A stretch of 64,000 nt of DNA from Crocinitomicaceae bacterium (GTDB lineage Bacteria; Bacteroidota; Bacteroidia; Flavobacteriales_D; Crocinitomicaceae): the NCBI GenBank assembly GCA_016709005.1, contig JADJEU010000004.1:1-64000 (forward strand), given 5' to 3'. The stretch's first letter is position 1; each line of letters begins with the position of its first letter. Below, in pieces: positions 29,840 through 39,091 of the stretch. The notes below the pieces were generated by a model that was given only the letters and a program-made list of their open reading frames with translations, made no database searches and had not been told where the DNA came from. The translations under genes were made by a program, and so were the position numbers.

Positions 29840-31633
29840 CTATTTCTTTTTAAATGTCATTTCATATCTGAAACCTGCACTTCCGGTTATTGAATAAGTG
29901 CCTTTCAGCTGGCGTGAAAAAATGTCTACCAAACGTAAACCTAACCTGTTTTCACGAATTTCTTTTTCGTCAAATCCTTTGCCATTATCGCGAATTAAGT
30001 AGAGAATTGTTCCATCTGAATTTTGTTTCAAAGTCAAGAACACGGTTGGTTCTGCAACATTCTCAAATGCGTGTTTCATGGAATTGGAGATCAATTCTGA
30101 AGTAATCATTCCAATAGAAATAGTGTCAGAAATATTCAAGAGTACATCCTCAATTTCCATTTCAAACTCTATTTTTTGACTCTCTGATTTAACAACCGAA
30201 TACAAGTTTTCAATGAGCTCTTCCAGGTAATATTTAGTTGATATTCCTTTTTGATCGGCTTGATTGTAGAGCATCTCATGCACAAGCGCCATCGAACTGA
30301 TGCGACGGGAAGCCTCTGTCAGTGGTTCAATCTCTTCTACGTTTTGACTTGATTTCACCTGCATATTTAGAAGTGAGCTAACGAACTGTAAGTTGTTTTT
30401 TACGCGGTGATGAATTTCCTGAATAAGCGAATCTTTTTCTGAATTCTTTTCGAGTAAAATTCTATTCGACTTTCTGATTTTTAGAAGTAGAAAGGTAATA
30501 ATGGAAATGGACAGGATTAATACTACCAGCGACACAATTAAGATTCGGGCTTCACGACGCTCCATTTCAAGTTGATTGCTGGATTCAAATAGCTGAGAAG
30601 AAACCGAATTAAATTCATTTCGAATTTTCTGATTTTCAAATTTGGTTGCAAGCATATGAAGATTGTAATTGTTCATCCTGACGGACGTTTGCATATCAAT
30701 CTCATGCCCCATAATAAAGTATCTCAACGCCTTCACTGAATCACCGGCTTCAATGGCGGTTTCATACAAATAATAATACGGATCATGCAAGGTAAATTGA
30801 ATGTTGAGCGAATCGGCCAGATGAACAATCCGTTCGTAGATAGGAATAATCTTTTCCTTTTTATAATTGTTGTGAACGTACAACATGGCGCGGTTATTCA
30901 TTGCATAGAGTGCGTCTTCGTAATGCCCTGCCTTCAACCAAAGTCGTTCTGCTTCTTTGTAACAGCTATCGGATGATTCAACCTTCTGATGATTTTTGTA
31001 CATAAAACCCAATTCATTCATTGAAACTGCAACGTAAGCGTCATTGCCAATCGCCTGTGAAAGTTCAATTGCCTTTTTGGACTCTTCAATCATGATTAAA
31101 AAATTTGGATTGGCCTCATTGTTGATTGCCGCTGAACGGTTGTGAATTTTAATAAGCAGGATTGTGTCGTTCAGATTATGTTCATCGTAGATCTTTTTTG
31201 CAAGCTGGATATGCTGATTTGCTATTCCGTGCTTTGTGATTTTTCGAAAGAGCTCTGCCAATTCAACGTGGCAGGCAGCAAGCAACTCATAATTTTTTGC
31301 TTTTTCAAAGAGATCTTTAGCAAGTGTAAAATACTCCATGACCAGATCCAAATCACCGATATTCTTTTTCACAGTGCCAAGTCTCAGATAACAGCGCCCC
31401 AATTCAATTTCATCATTTTGAATCACCGCAATATTTCGCGCAGAATCAAAGTAGGATTCGGCAACTAGATATTCTTTTGATTTAAAATAGGCTTCTCCGG
31501 ATTCAAAGTAGAATTCAAATTTTTTCTTTACTGACGTCGCCAGATTACTATTTTGCGCAGCAAGATCCACTGGCTTACCCCATGTAAACAGCACAACAAG
31601 AATTGCATTGAAGAAATATCGAATCACACTCAA
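29840..31633 (-). CDS. TPR sensor histidine kinase (HisKA_2 type)
   Basis: 597 aa. Signal peptide, a periplasmic TPR region (~35-330), a coiled coil, one membrane helix (ILIVSLVVLILSISIITFLLL), the HisKA_2 phospho-acceptor motif IQEIHHRVKNNLQFVSSLLNMQ, and a HATPase_c domain with N-box (ELISNSMKHAF), DNGKGFD and GLRLVDIF. It forms a two-gene operon with the downstream LytTR regulator. The signal sensed is unknown. The domain plan parallels phosphatase D, with a kinase in place of a phosphatase. Confidence 0.93.
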   Translation of the reverse strand: MSVIRYFFNAILVVLFTWGKPVDLAAQNSNLATSVKKKFEFYFESGEAYFKSKEYLVAESYFDSARNIAVIQNDEIELGRCYLRLGTVKKNIGDLDLVMEYFTLAKDLFEKAKNYELLAACHVELAELFRKITKHGIANQHIQLAKKIYDEHNLNDTILLIKIHNRSAAINNEANPNFLIMIEESKKAIELSQAIGNDAYVAVSMNELGFMYKNHQKVESSDSCYKEAERLWLKAGHYEDALYAMNNRAMLYVHNNYKKEKIIPIYERIVHLADSLNIQFTLHDPYYYLYETAIEAGDSVKALRYFIMGHEIDMQTSVRMNNYNLHMLATKFENQKIRNEFNSVSSQLFESSNQLEMERREARILIVSLVVLILSISIITFLLLKIRKSNRILLEKNSEKDSLIQEIHHRVKNNLQFVSSLLNMQVKSSQNVEEIEPLTEASRRISSMALVHEMLYNQADQKGISTKYYLEELIENLYSVVKSESQKIEFEMEIEDVLLNISDTISIGMITSELISNSMKHAFENVAEPTVFLTLKQNSDGTILYLIRDNGKGFDEKEIRENRLGLRLVDIFSRQLKGTYSITGSAGFRYEMTFKKK

Positions 31634-31901
31634 AATTAAGAATTCAAAGTCTGATTCAGCCTAAGTTCATTTGAAATGCCATTTTATGTATACGAATGGT
31701 AGCTTTCAGAACCAATTGCTATCCAATAATGAATCTAAATAACATGCCAGAATTGGCGCCAACACTGCAATTAGCGAGGAGGTCTTGTTCCTTGCAAAGA
31801 CCACCAGATTAGGCTTCACTACACGCTGATTTTCCACTGGAGCTTTGACGAGAAAGTCCCGAATTTCTCAAAATTAATTAACTTGTAAAAAAATAAATCA
31901 T

Positions 31902-32306
31902 ATGAAACTAATTGGAATTTTAATGATTTCAGTTTTGACAATCAGCTTCACCGGTATTCAGAGTAAACATAAAAAAAATAACAAATTCGAGATCGGGGAT
32001 ATTTATCAAACATGGAAACTGGATCAAATCCTGGTTAATGGAACAGCTGATACGTTGGGCTTTCCGGTAAATGAAATTCAAATGACATTTGGTGAGGATA
32101 GTATCTTAACTATATTTGACGATACGTATAAAAGTCTTGAACATTTCACATGGAAGATGACGGGGAAAGATACCTATCAGGTTATTTCTTCGTATGAAGT
32201 GATAGACTATAAAATTTTGCATTTAACTTCTGCTGAACTTCAGGTCAAAATGATTTCGATAGAATCTGAAATTGATTTGGTTTATTTTTACAGCAGTCAG
32301 CCATAA
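31902..32306 (+). CDS. Secreted lipocalin-like hypothetical protein
   Basis: 134 aa with signal peptide MKLIGILMISVLTISFTGIQS. IYQTWKLDQILVNG, then FGEDSILTIFDD and FTWKMTGKDTYQV, has the look of small lipocalin-like proteins of Bacteroidota. The assignment is weak. It lies 9 bp upstream of the acetyltransferase gene, so the two are probably co-transcribed. Confidence 0.55.
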   Translation: MKLIGILMISVLTISFTGIQSKHKKNNKFEIGDIYQTWKLDQILVNGTADTLGFPVNEIQMTFGEDSILTIFDDTYKSLEHFTWKMTGKDTYQVISSYEVIDYKILHLTSAELQVKMISIESEIDLVYFYSSQP

Positions 32307-32315
32307 TCTTATCAA

Positions 32316-32861
32316 ATGAATTACGAAAACATAAATACAGTCAGACTTCTTCTAAAACCAATCACCCCAGAAGTAATTCACAGCCTCTTCAATACTAAAA
32401 GCAAAGAAGAAATCATTCAAGACTTCAACGTAGATGAAGCCGGGTACGAACATTTAAAAAACATGCATGAAAAAGGCATGGAGACTTTTCGAATTTCACA
32501 ACTTTTCTTTTTAATTCTTGAGAAAGAAACAAATAAAGTCATTGGTGAATGCGGTTATCATACATGGAATCCGTCACACAACCGGGCTGAATTATTTTAT
32601 GGTTTAAGAAACGACACCTTTAAACAAAAAGGATACATGAAAGAGGCCTTGAATGAAGTCGTTGATTTTGGTTTTAACGTCATGAAACTTCATCGCATTC
32701 AGGCTTTGATAGCTGATTCAAATACTCCTTCCAAAAAATTACTGCTGCACTATGGTTTTGTAAAAGAAGGAACTATACGTGAAGACTATGTTGTAGAAGG
32801 AAAAAATGAAGATTCAGATCAGTATTCGCTTCTAAAGCAGGAGTGGAAAAAGCGGAACTGA
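32316..32861 (+). CDS. GNAT-family N-acetyltransferase (RimJ/RimL type)
   Basis: 181 aa. The start INTVRLLLKPITPE, then IGECGYHTWNPSHNRAELFYGL, the acetyl-CoA-binding region KQKGYMKEALNEVVDFGF, and LHRIQALIADSNTPSKKLL then YGFVKEGTIREDYV are the classic GNAT motifs C, D, A and B. The substrate is unknown; it may be an N-terminal or small-molecule amine acetyltransferase. Confidence 0.9.
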   Translation: MNYENINTVRLLLKPITPEVIHSLFNTKSKEEIIQDFNVDEAGYEHLKNMHEKGMETFRISQLFFLILEKETNKVIGECGYHTWNPSHNRAELFYGLRNDTFKQKGYMKEALNEVVDFGFNVMKLHRIQALIADSNTPSKKLLLHYGFVKEGTIREDYVVEGKNEDSDQYSLLKQEWKKRN

Positions 32862-32906
32862 AACCATTCCAAAATTTTAACCGCCACAACAGATGTCGGA
32901 TGCAAA

Positions 32907-35444
32907 TCAATACGACCACTTATTCGTAAATGTATTCAGGTAATCAAAGCCAATCTTGAATCTGAACATAGAGGCTCCCAAATTATCAAACTGGCCTGAA
33001 TAGTAAAAACCATATTTCAGCATTTGATTACGAACTTTAAATTTGCGTTCAATCCCCACAAAAAATTCAGAGTGCGTCAAATTTGCATCATCAATATACA
33101 AAAGACTCACACCGGCAATGGTTTCAAATTTTGTCTTTTTGATTAGTGGAATTTTGTTGAGTAAAATCCCGTTAAAGTGATGCACGTAAAAGGCTTGTGA
33201 ATAAAGACCTGTCGTGCTGTAAGTAGTATCAAGCAATTGATGGGTATTGAGCGGGTTTGAAAAAAATCCAAGATCAGATTGTTTAAAATACCGATGTTCA
33301 ATCACGCGTAAATCTTTTGTATTTAAAAAAGATCCACCAATAACCTTCCATTTAGAAACACCAAAATTTCCAAAACTAATCTCATCTGAAATTTTAAATT
33401 CCAGCAAATTAAAACTGACTTCACTGTTAAATAATTGCGGAATGCCTTGTTTGAAAGTCAGCTCCAGTTCAGGATATTCAGACCCAACAATGAGCTTTTC
33501 ATTCTTTTTGATAATGTATTTTTGTTTGAAACGATATTGAAATTTAAACTCAATCAATGCAACCCGATATTGTTCGAAAGCAATTGGTTCATTAAATAAA
33601 TTCACAATTGTATCACCTGCCAGAAAAAAATCCAAAATTGGTCCCATACTCACATCACTCAATGATTGCCTGTTCGAATAACTGAACTTAACTCTGCCGT
33701 ACAAACCATTCACCAGCTCTTGTCTGTAAGCCACACCCACGTATTGATTGCGGACTGAATTGATTCCGCTGAAAAACCAATTCACAGCACTGAGTTGATT
33801 GGTTAAAAGTTGATAAACATCTCCTCCTTCCAACTCAACACTTCCAAATTTGAGTGGTAAAAAAGTATATTCAAGGTTCAGACTTGGTTTTAAATCCAGT
33901 TTATGAAATCCAAAATTGACTGAAGGTTTGATCATGATCTTATGTGCATTTTCAAACTTCTTGGAATAGCTGCCGCCAAAGCCATAGCGGAATCCACCAA
34001 CACCAAAGAATTCCAGATTTGAAAGCAAAGGATCAATATAAATCTCCTGCTGTTTATAGCGATTCCTGAAACCAATTCCATTTAAGGCAACATCAAAAAA
34101 AGTAACGCGATTAAATTCTGCATCCACACTGTCCAAATAATATTCACTTGTTAAAACAGAATCGATGCGATTTTGCTCCCGAATAAATGCCAGCTCCTCA
34201 GGTTTCAGTTGCAATGGGCGATTGCCGGACCAATAAGCGGAATCTCGTGAAAAAGCATCATCAGAATAACTTGATATTTCATTCTTAAAATCTTTTGCCG
34301 TAAAACTTTGATTGAATTTATAATCAGAATGATTGACTCGCGTATTTGCATTGATGAGATATTCTTCGTCGCGAATTGAATAAATAAATTCCCGGCGCAC
34401 CGCGACCCAAAATCCATCGATGTTTTCATAATCGTGAATCACCGTAAACTCTTTGAAGAAATGCATACTTCCGGGATTGACAGATAGGTTAAATGATTTG
34501 ATCACCCACAAACTGTCAATGACATAAATAGTTCCGGACAACAAAGCAGCATTATCAAATCTTGGAGTCACATTGATTTCGTAGATCTTTTGATTTTGTT
34601 CTTCAAAAATATTGGTGAGTTTAAATTTATAGTTGGTGAAAGCCTGCAAACCAACCGGCGATGCAATGGGATACTCACTGATCTTTGGAAGATAAAGCAT
34701 GTTTTGATAGAGATTAAAATCTCCGTCCTGAATTTTTTCAAAGAAGATATAAGGATCGGTTTCAATACTCTGCACAGGCGTTATGATATCATCCATAAAA
34801 TAATCCACCACCGATGAAGTAGAATTTTCAACGCGATTTGAATAATCATGATGAGCTACAATCTCTTCGTGATAAACATCCGGCGCTACAAATGACGTAT
34901 TAGACAAAGACTCAATCAAACTCATTTTAACAGGTTCATCCGGAATGGAATCAGATTGATCGGGTTTACGTTTTTCTTTCTCCAGACTAGTTTTCAAATA
35001 CGTTTTGCAAGAGTAATTGGCAAACTGCTGCGCAAATATTTTTCGGTTTTCCTGAACGTGTTTGATGATTCCATTGGCCACATTCGCTTTCTTTGTAACC
35101 ACTTCTACCGATTCAAGTTCCTGCACTTTTTCGTAGAGAACAATATTGAGCATCGTCACTTTTTCAGAAATCAAAACATCTACAATCGTATCTTTTCTTC
35201 CAAGTGTTTTAAAATGGATCAAATAATTTTTAGTCGCAGGAAACTCCAGAAAATAAGAACCGTTGTAATCGGTAATCATTCCGTAGGTTGTATTTTCCTG
35301 ATACACTTTTACAGCTGGAATAGGATTTCCTTTTTCGTCAGTGACTTGGCCTTTGAGCACATATTGTGCATTTGTAAGAGAAGATAATCCTAATAAAACT
35401 GCAATGCAGAAGAGTTTCATGTTATATTTTAAGGCTTTCTGCAT
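32907..35444 (-). CDS. DUF5686-type outer-membrane protein with carboxypeptidase-like regulatory domain
   Basis: 845 aa; ATG 35420 (MKLFCIAVLLGLSSLTNAQ) gives the better signal peptide start. The N-terminal carboxypeptidase-regulatory (CarboxypepD_reg) domain is LKGQVTDEKGNPIPAVKVYQENT to VLYEKVQELESVEV. Then a DUF5686-like part (VQENRKIFAQQFANYSCKTYLKT) and a long beta-barrel region (YGFGGSYSKKF; FGVGGFRYGF) ending on an aromatic-rich strand (FDYLNTFTNKWSY). Likely an outer-membrane barrel. The frame is intact. Confidence 0.85.
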   Translation of the reverse strand: MQKALKYNMKLFCIAVLLGLSSLTNAQYVLKGQVTDEKGNPIPAVKVYQENTTYGMITDYNGSYFLEFPATKNYLIHFKTLGRKDTIVDVLISEKVTMLNIVLYEKVQELESVEVVTKKANVANGIIKHVQENRKIFAQQFANYSCKTYLKTSLEKEKRKPDQSDSIPDEPVKMSLIESLSNTSFVAPDVYHEEIVAHHDYSNRVENSTSSVVDYFMDDIITPVQSIETDPYIFFEKIQDGDFNLYQNMLYLPKISEYPIASPVGLQAFTNYKFKLTNIFEEQNQKIYEINVTPRFDNAALLSGTIYVIDSLWVIKSFNLSVNPGSMHFFKEFTVIHDYENIDGFWVAVRREFIYSIRDEEYLINANTRVNHSDYKFNQSFTAKDFKNEISSYSDDAFSRDSAYWSGNRPLQLKPEELAFIREQNRIDSVLTSEYYLDSVDAEFNRVTFFDVALNGIGFRNRYKQQEIYIDPLLSNLEFFGVGGFRYGFGGSYSKKFENAHKIMIKPSVNFGFHKLDLKPSLNLEYTFLPLKFGSVELEGGDVYQLLTNQLSAVNWFFSGINSVRNQYVGVAYRQELVNGLYGRVKFSYSNRQSLSDVSMGPILDFFLAGDTIVNLFNEPIAFEQYRVALIEFKFQYRFKQKYIIKKNEKLIVGSEYPELELTFKQGIPQLFNSEVSFNLLEFKISDEISFGNFGVSKWKVIGGSFLNTKDLRVIEHRYFKQSDLGFFSNPLNTHQLLDTTYSTTGLYSQAFYVHHFNGILLNKIPLIKKTKFETIAGVSLLYIDDANLTHSEFFVGIERKFKVRNQMLKYGFYYSGQFDNLGASMFRFKIGFDYLNTFTNKWSY

Positions 35445-35602
35445 TTAAGACGAATGAGTTGCGGATTTGTTACAGTTGATTTATTTGCAAAAGGTATTTG
35501 GTCATATACGAGCTAAAAGTATTAATTATTTCCTCTGTTAACAGGCAACCAACCAATTCTCAAATATTTCCTAATTTTAACCTAAGCCAAAAATCTAATT
35601 CC

Positions 35603-35992
35603 ATGTTCACTATTGACCAAATCAAAGCAGCGCATTCAAAAGTAAAATCAGGTGCTGATTTTCCAAACTATGTACAAGATCTTATAAAACTTGGTGTCTC
35701 GTTTTATGAAACATTTGTCTCAGATGGTCATACAGAATATTTTGGAAATCAAAATCACAAAACATCGTCTGATCATAAATATGATAGTCTTCTTATTTCA
35801 GAAAAGAGTGATGCAGAACAATTCAAAGCAGATCTGAAAGCGCACCAGCAAGGCAAGACAGACTACATGACCTTTTGCAAAGACTGTGCAAAATCGGGGG
35901 TGTTTAAATGGCAAGTTAATATGTCAAAAATGACATGTACCTATTTTGATAAAGCAGAAAATGAAATGCTGATTGAGCAAATTCCACAATAA
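35603..35992 (+). CDS. DUF1398 (YbcV-like) protein
   Basis: 129 aa from ATG 35603; the open frame extends 35 codons upstream, but that leader has no coding character. FTIDQIKAAHSKVKSGADFP, then YYET/FYETFVSDGHTEYFG and CKDCAKSGVFKWQVN then CTYFD match DUF1398. Cytosolic, function unknown. It is the first of three small genes in the same direction (12- and 8-bp gaps). Confidence 0.8.
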   Translation: MFTIDQIKAAHSKVKSGADFPNYVQDLIKLGVSFYETFVSDGHTEYFGNQNHKTSSDHKYDSLLISEKSDAEQFKADLKAHQQGKTDYMTFCKDCAKSGVFKWQVNMSKMTCTYFDKAENEMLIEQIPQ

Positions 35993-36004
35993 AAAATTGT
36001 ACTC

Positions 36005-36475
36005 ATGAACTCATCTGAGCAACTCGCAAATAGATTCAGAGAAGTAATTCTGAACGGAACCTGGATTGCCAATACCAACTGGCAAATGCAATTAACTGAT
36101 GTTACCATACAACAGGCAATCACCAAAATTGATTCCTTTAACACCATAGCGGCCCTCACCTTTCACATTGATTATTATATTGCCGGTATGCTGCAAGTCT
36201 TTGATGGCGGTACACTAGACATAAAAGACAAATACAGTTTTGACATATCACCTCTTAGTTCAGAATCCGATTGGCAAAATCTCAAACAAAAATTATTCAG
36301 CGACTCCGAAAAATTTGCATCACACGTTGAAAAAATGTCTCCGGAAAAACTAGCTACTCATTTTGTCGATGAAAAATATGGAAGCTACGCACGTAACATT
36401 GACGCCATGATTGAGCACGCTTATTATCATCTGGGGCAAATTGCTTTGTTGAAAAAGATGGTTTTAGAAAAGTAG
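36005..36475 (+). CDS. DinB-like four-helix protein
   Basis: 156 aa. It has the DinB metal triad spacing: His in AALTFHIDYYIAGM and paired His in MIEHAYYHLGQIALLKK. DinB-like proteins are small helical-bundle metal proteins, some acting as thiol transferases. It belongs to the three-gene cluster of 35603-36846. A second DinB-like gene lies at 37061-37543 on the other strand. Confidence 0.75.
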   Translation: MNSSEQLANRFREVILNGTWIANTNWQMQLTDVTIQQAITKIDSFNTIAALTFHIDYYIAGMLQVFDGGTLDIKDKYSFDISPLSSESDWQNLKQKLFSDSEKFASHVEKMSPEKLATHFVDEKYGSYARNIDAMIEHAYYHLGQIALLKKMVLEK

Positions 36476-36483
36476 CTCTGAAC

Positions 36484-36846
36484 ATGGAAATCGTAACACA
36501 CAACTACAACGGCAAAAAAATTGCAGAAGTTCTATCTGGAAAGTTTCTCATTCAAAACGCTTCAGATAGTTTGGATTTACTTGGAAATATCTACTATCAG
36601 GATTTTGATAAAATCATTCTTCATCAAAAGAATCTCACTCCTGATTTTTTTGATTTGAAAAATGGTCTAGCCGGTGAGATGCTCCAAAAATTTTCAAACT
36701 ACCGTGTGCGCCTAGCCATCGTTGGTGATTTTTCTACCTATACTGGCAAAAGCATTACTGACTTTATATTTGAAAGTAATAAAACACGGCAGATAAATTT
36801 TGTGCGCTCAGTTGAAGAAGCGCTAACTGTTCTTTCATTAGGCTAA
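36484..36846 (+). CDS. DUF4180 protein
   Basis: 120 aa. IVTHNYNGKKIAEVLSG, then SDSLDLLGNIYYQDFDKIIL and LAGEMLQKFSNYRVRLAIVGDF match DUF4180, a small STAS-like family of unknown function often found near DinB-type genes. Last gene of the three-gene cluster. Confidence 0.8.
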   Translation: MEIVTHNYNGKKIAEVLSGKFLIQNASDSLDLLGNIYYQDFDKIILHQKNLTPDFFDLKNGLAGEMLQKFSNYRVRLAIVGDFSTYTGKSITDFIFESNKTRQINFVRSVEEALTVLSLG

Positions 36847-36862
36847 GCCAATCAACAAAACT

Positions 36863-36935
36863 TTGCGTCCTCTGCGTCTTTGCGGTGATTGTTTTTAATC
36901 GCAGAGAAATGGAGGAGGCGCAGAGATCCGCAGAG
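36863..36935. repeat. Paired-arm dispersed repeat, copy 1
   Basis: Left arm TCCTCTGCG.CTTTGCGGTGA and right arm GGAGGA.GCGCAGAGA.CCG then CAGAG are shared with 62929-63000, while the ~25-nt middle differs. The arms are partly complementary. It fills the gap between DUF4180 and the convergent DinB gene. Confidence 0.75.
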
Positions 36936-37060
36936 CTAATTTGATTCAATGATTTTTTTCTCGACTTAAAACAAACCACTCTGGACAAGTAAAATACTCA
37001 GCGGGACCTCTGCGTTAAAACGTTTGGTCACACATTTTATCACCAAAACTTATTTCCGAA

Positions 37061-37543
37061 TCAAAGCGAATTAGTTAATGAATTACTTTTCACCACACGC
37101 TTCAAAGCCATCAGATAACCAATATGCATACCCTCGTGCACGTTTACAAATGAAAGCGCTTCATCAAATGAATGAATGGTATTTCCAAAACTGGTTGGAT
37201 ACGGTGTGTAGTTTTTGAAAAGATCTATTTCCATATCAATCACCAAACGTTCAGGCTGCATGACCATTTCATTTTTGATAAAGTCCAATTCTGCTTGATC
37301 AATCGGCGCTTGCGGAACAGTTCCTTTTTTGTATTTATCAATGAACGATTGCTCAAGGGTAACCTGATTTCCGCTCAGACGATAAAGTAAACCTTGCTGT
37401 GTTGCCACAATGTGACCAATGTGCCAAGCTATATTGCCTGTGAATCCAGTTGGAATTTTATTAATCTCTGCTAACGAAAGTCCTTCTATTATTTTCAGAA
37501 CATTCATACGGGCAATGCGGTGGATATCGATTGATGTTGTCAT
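37061..37543 (-). CDS. DinB superfamily protein
   Basis: 160 aa. The His triad is visible: TGNIAWHIGHIVATQQGLLYRL, and a C-terminal VHEGMHIGYLMALKRV. Length and pattern match DinB_2-type proteins. Predicted cytosolic metal-binding four-helix bundle; substrate unknown. It is convergent with the DUF4180 gene across repeat DNA. Confidence 0.8.
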   Translation of the reverse strand: MTTSIDIHRIARMNVLKIIEGLSLAEINKIPTGFTGNIAWHIGHIVATQQGLLYRLSGNQVTLEQSFIDKYKKGTVPQAPIDQAELDFIKNEMVMQPERLVIDMEIDLFKNYTPYPTSFGNTIHSFDEALSFVNVHEGMHIGYLMALKRVVKSNSLTNSL

Positions 37544-37601
37544 AACAGTCCTTTATTTTTGAAACTAAAGATAGTAAGTTATTTCTGCACAGCTTTGCAG
37601 A

Positions 37602-38048
37602 TTATCCTTTCAGTTTCAGCACTACTTCATCAATTGAATCAACATAATTAATGGAAATTCCATTTACAATGTCCGAACCGTATTTTTTAAAAATCTCCCA
37701 CTTACCAGCATCTACAGCTTTCACGAACCAATCCAGCGGTGGAAGAATTTTATAATGATCTACTAATCCTTTTTCCCTTACACTGGTCTTCCAGATAGCA
37801 AAATACCACTCCATACTTGGTTGATGAAAAGTACGTAATTGACGTTTGTCAAAAACAAAATGTTTAATCTCCTTTACCTCTAATAAATCAGAAACGGCCA
37901 GAAAGAGCGATTTAAAACTATCGATCGGAATATATTCTTCATCTGCAACACAGACCGCAAGCTTAAGATTTGACTCAAAGTACAACGAAGCATAATCTGT
38001 TTTCAGAATGAGCTCCATGGGTATGCCTCCCGTTTCAACGATTTTCAT
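37602..38048 (-). CDS. STAS/SEC14-like regulator partnered with a PP2C phosphatase
   Basis: 148 aa, no signal peptide. The order LYFESNLKLAVCVA, DSFKSLFLAVSDLL, IKHFVFDKRQLRTFHQPSMEW, ISINYVDSIDEVVLKLK is the strand-helix plan of small Bacteroidota STAS-like proteins. It starts 2 bp after the stop of the PP2C-type phosphatase gene, so the two are translationally linked. By analogy with SpoIIE/SpoIIAA it may be the phosphatase's substrate or partner; this is inference. Confidence 0.6.
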   Translation of the reverse strand: MKIVETGGIPMELILKTDYASLYFESNLKLAVCVADEEYIPIDSFKSLFLAVSDLLEVKEIKHFVFDKRQLRTFHQPSMEWYFAIWKTSVREKGLVDHYKILPPLDWFVKAVDAGKWEIFKKYGSDIVNGISINYVDSIDEVVLKLKG

Positions 38049-38050
38049 AA

Positions 38051-38926
38051 TTAAAGTTCAATTATCAGAAAAGACACATCATCTGTTTGTGTGTTGTCGC
38101 CTTTCCATTGATTGTGTTCAAATTCTATGATTTCTTTTAATTCAGCCACACTACTATGGCGGTTCTGTTCTACCAGATCAAGCAGACGCTTGCGATTGTA
38201 TTTTTTATCTGAGGGACCTCCAAACTGATCAACCAAACCATCTGAGTAAATCAACAATTTATCGCCTGAAACAAAAGGTATTTCAACTTCATCAAATACA
38301 CTCTCAGGACTTTGCCCAACCGGATCTTTTGAAGCAGGCAATTCTGTGATGGCACCGTTTAATGGAAGGTAAATAGCTTTTCCTTTTGCTGAACTATATT
38401 TTAATTTACCGGTGCGCGAACAATAATAAAAAACACTTCCTTCCATGTGCGCAAGAGAAAGCTCTGTTTTATTGAAGGTACTATAGAGCTGATAATTCAG
38501 TAGTTTTGCAAGCGCAGCCGGACTATCAATCTGCATGGTCGATGTAATCTCCTGAATAAAAAGCGAACCAGCAATGCTCAGCATCGATGCCGGAATTCCA
38601 TGACCTGTTGAATCCAATAATCCAAATACTAAACCGTGTCCGGTATTTTTACTGAAGACCAGATCACCACCAATTCCGATTTGTTGTTTAACGAAGAACG
38701 AAGCATCTTTAAGAAAGACCTTCAACACATCTGTATTCGGTAAAAACGAGGTTTGAATCAAACGTGCAAAACGGATGCTGTCAAAAATTTCTTCATGAAT
38801 TTCTGAAAGCTCTTTGTTCTTTAATTCAAGTTTCGTCTGCGCTTCCAGCAAGTATGATGCCGTGCGAACCAGCATGTCTTCTTTTGAAGCAAGTTGTTCT
38901 TTGTAATATTGAATATCCACGTTCAT
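38051..38926 (-). CDS. SpoIIE/PP2C-family serine phosphatase (soluble)
   Basis: 291 aa from ATG 38926 (MNVDIQYYKEQLASKEDML); an upstream TTG at 39043 is possible. N-terminal coiled coil, then IFDSIRFARLIQTSFLPN (the cluster linker in variant form) and the catalytic domain with GIGGDLVF, LLDSTGHGIPASML, DPVGQSP, YSDGLVDQFGG and TDDVSFLII. All metal-binding Asp residues are present. Unlike the 3-10 kb array it has no membrane or sensor part and is intact. It is followed at once by a STAS-like gene. Confidence 0.85.
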   Translation of the reverse strand: MNVDIQYYKEQLASKEDMLVRTASYLLEAQTKLELKNKELSEIHEEIFDSIRFARLIQTSFLPNTDVLKVFLKDASFFVKQQIGIGGDLVFSKNTGHGLVFGLLDSTGHGIPASMLSIAGSLFIQEITSTMQIDSPAALAKLLNYQLYSTFNKTELSLAHMEGSVFYYCSRTGKLKYSSAKGKAIYLPLNGAITELPASKDPVGQSPESVFDEVEIPFVSGDKLLIYSDGLVDQFGGPSDKKYNRKRLLDLVEQNRHSSVAELKEIIEFEHNQWKGDNTQTDDVSFLIIEL

Positions 38927-39091
38927 AAGCTGATAGTGGATTAACAACCAATGATGGGTTTTGTTCAACTCAATTAAGATTCCTCCAATGGAAAAACTGA
39001 TCAAGCAGATTTGCACAGCGTGCGATGCCACAGCTCGAATCAATCGACTTGCAAAAGCGCAATAGTATTTGATTTTCTATGGATTAAAAAA

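Noticed and set aside
31634..31901. Possible tRNA or small RNA between the histidine kinase and the lipocalin-like gene
   Set aside because: No cloverleaf, no CCA-adjacent stem and no terminator could be built; left as an ordinary spacer.
34956..35387. 143-codon frame antisense to the DUF5686 gene
   Set aside because: Phe/Arg-rich composition typical of the reverse of a beta-rich gene; the opposite strand is clearly coding.
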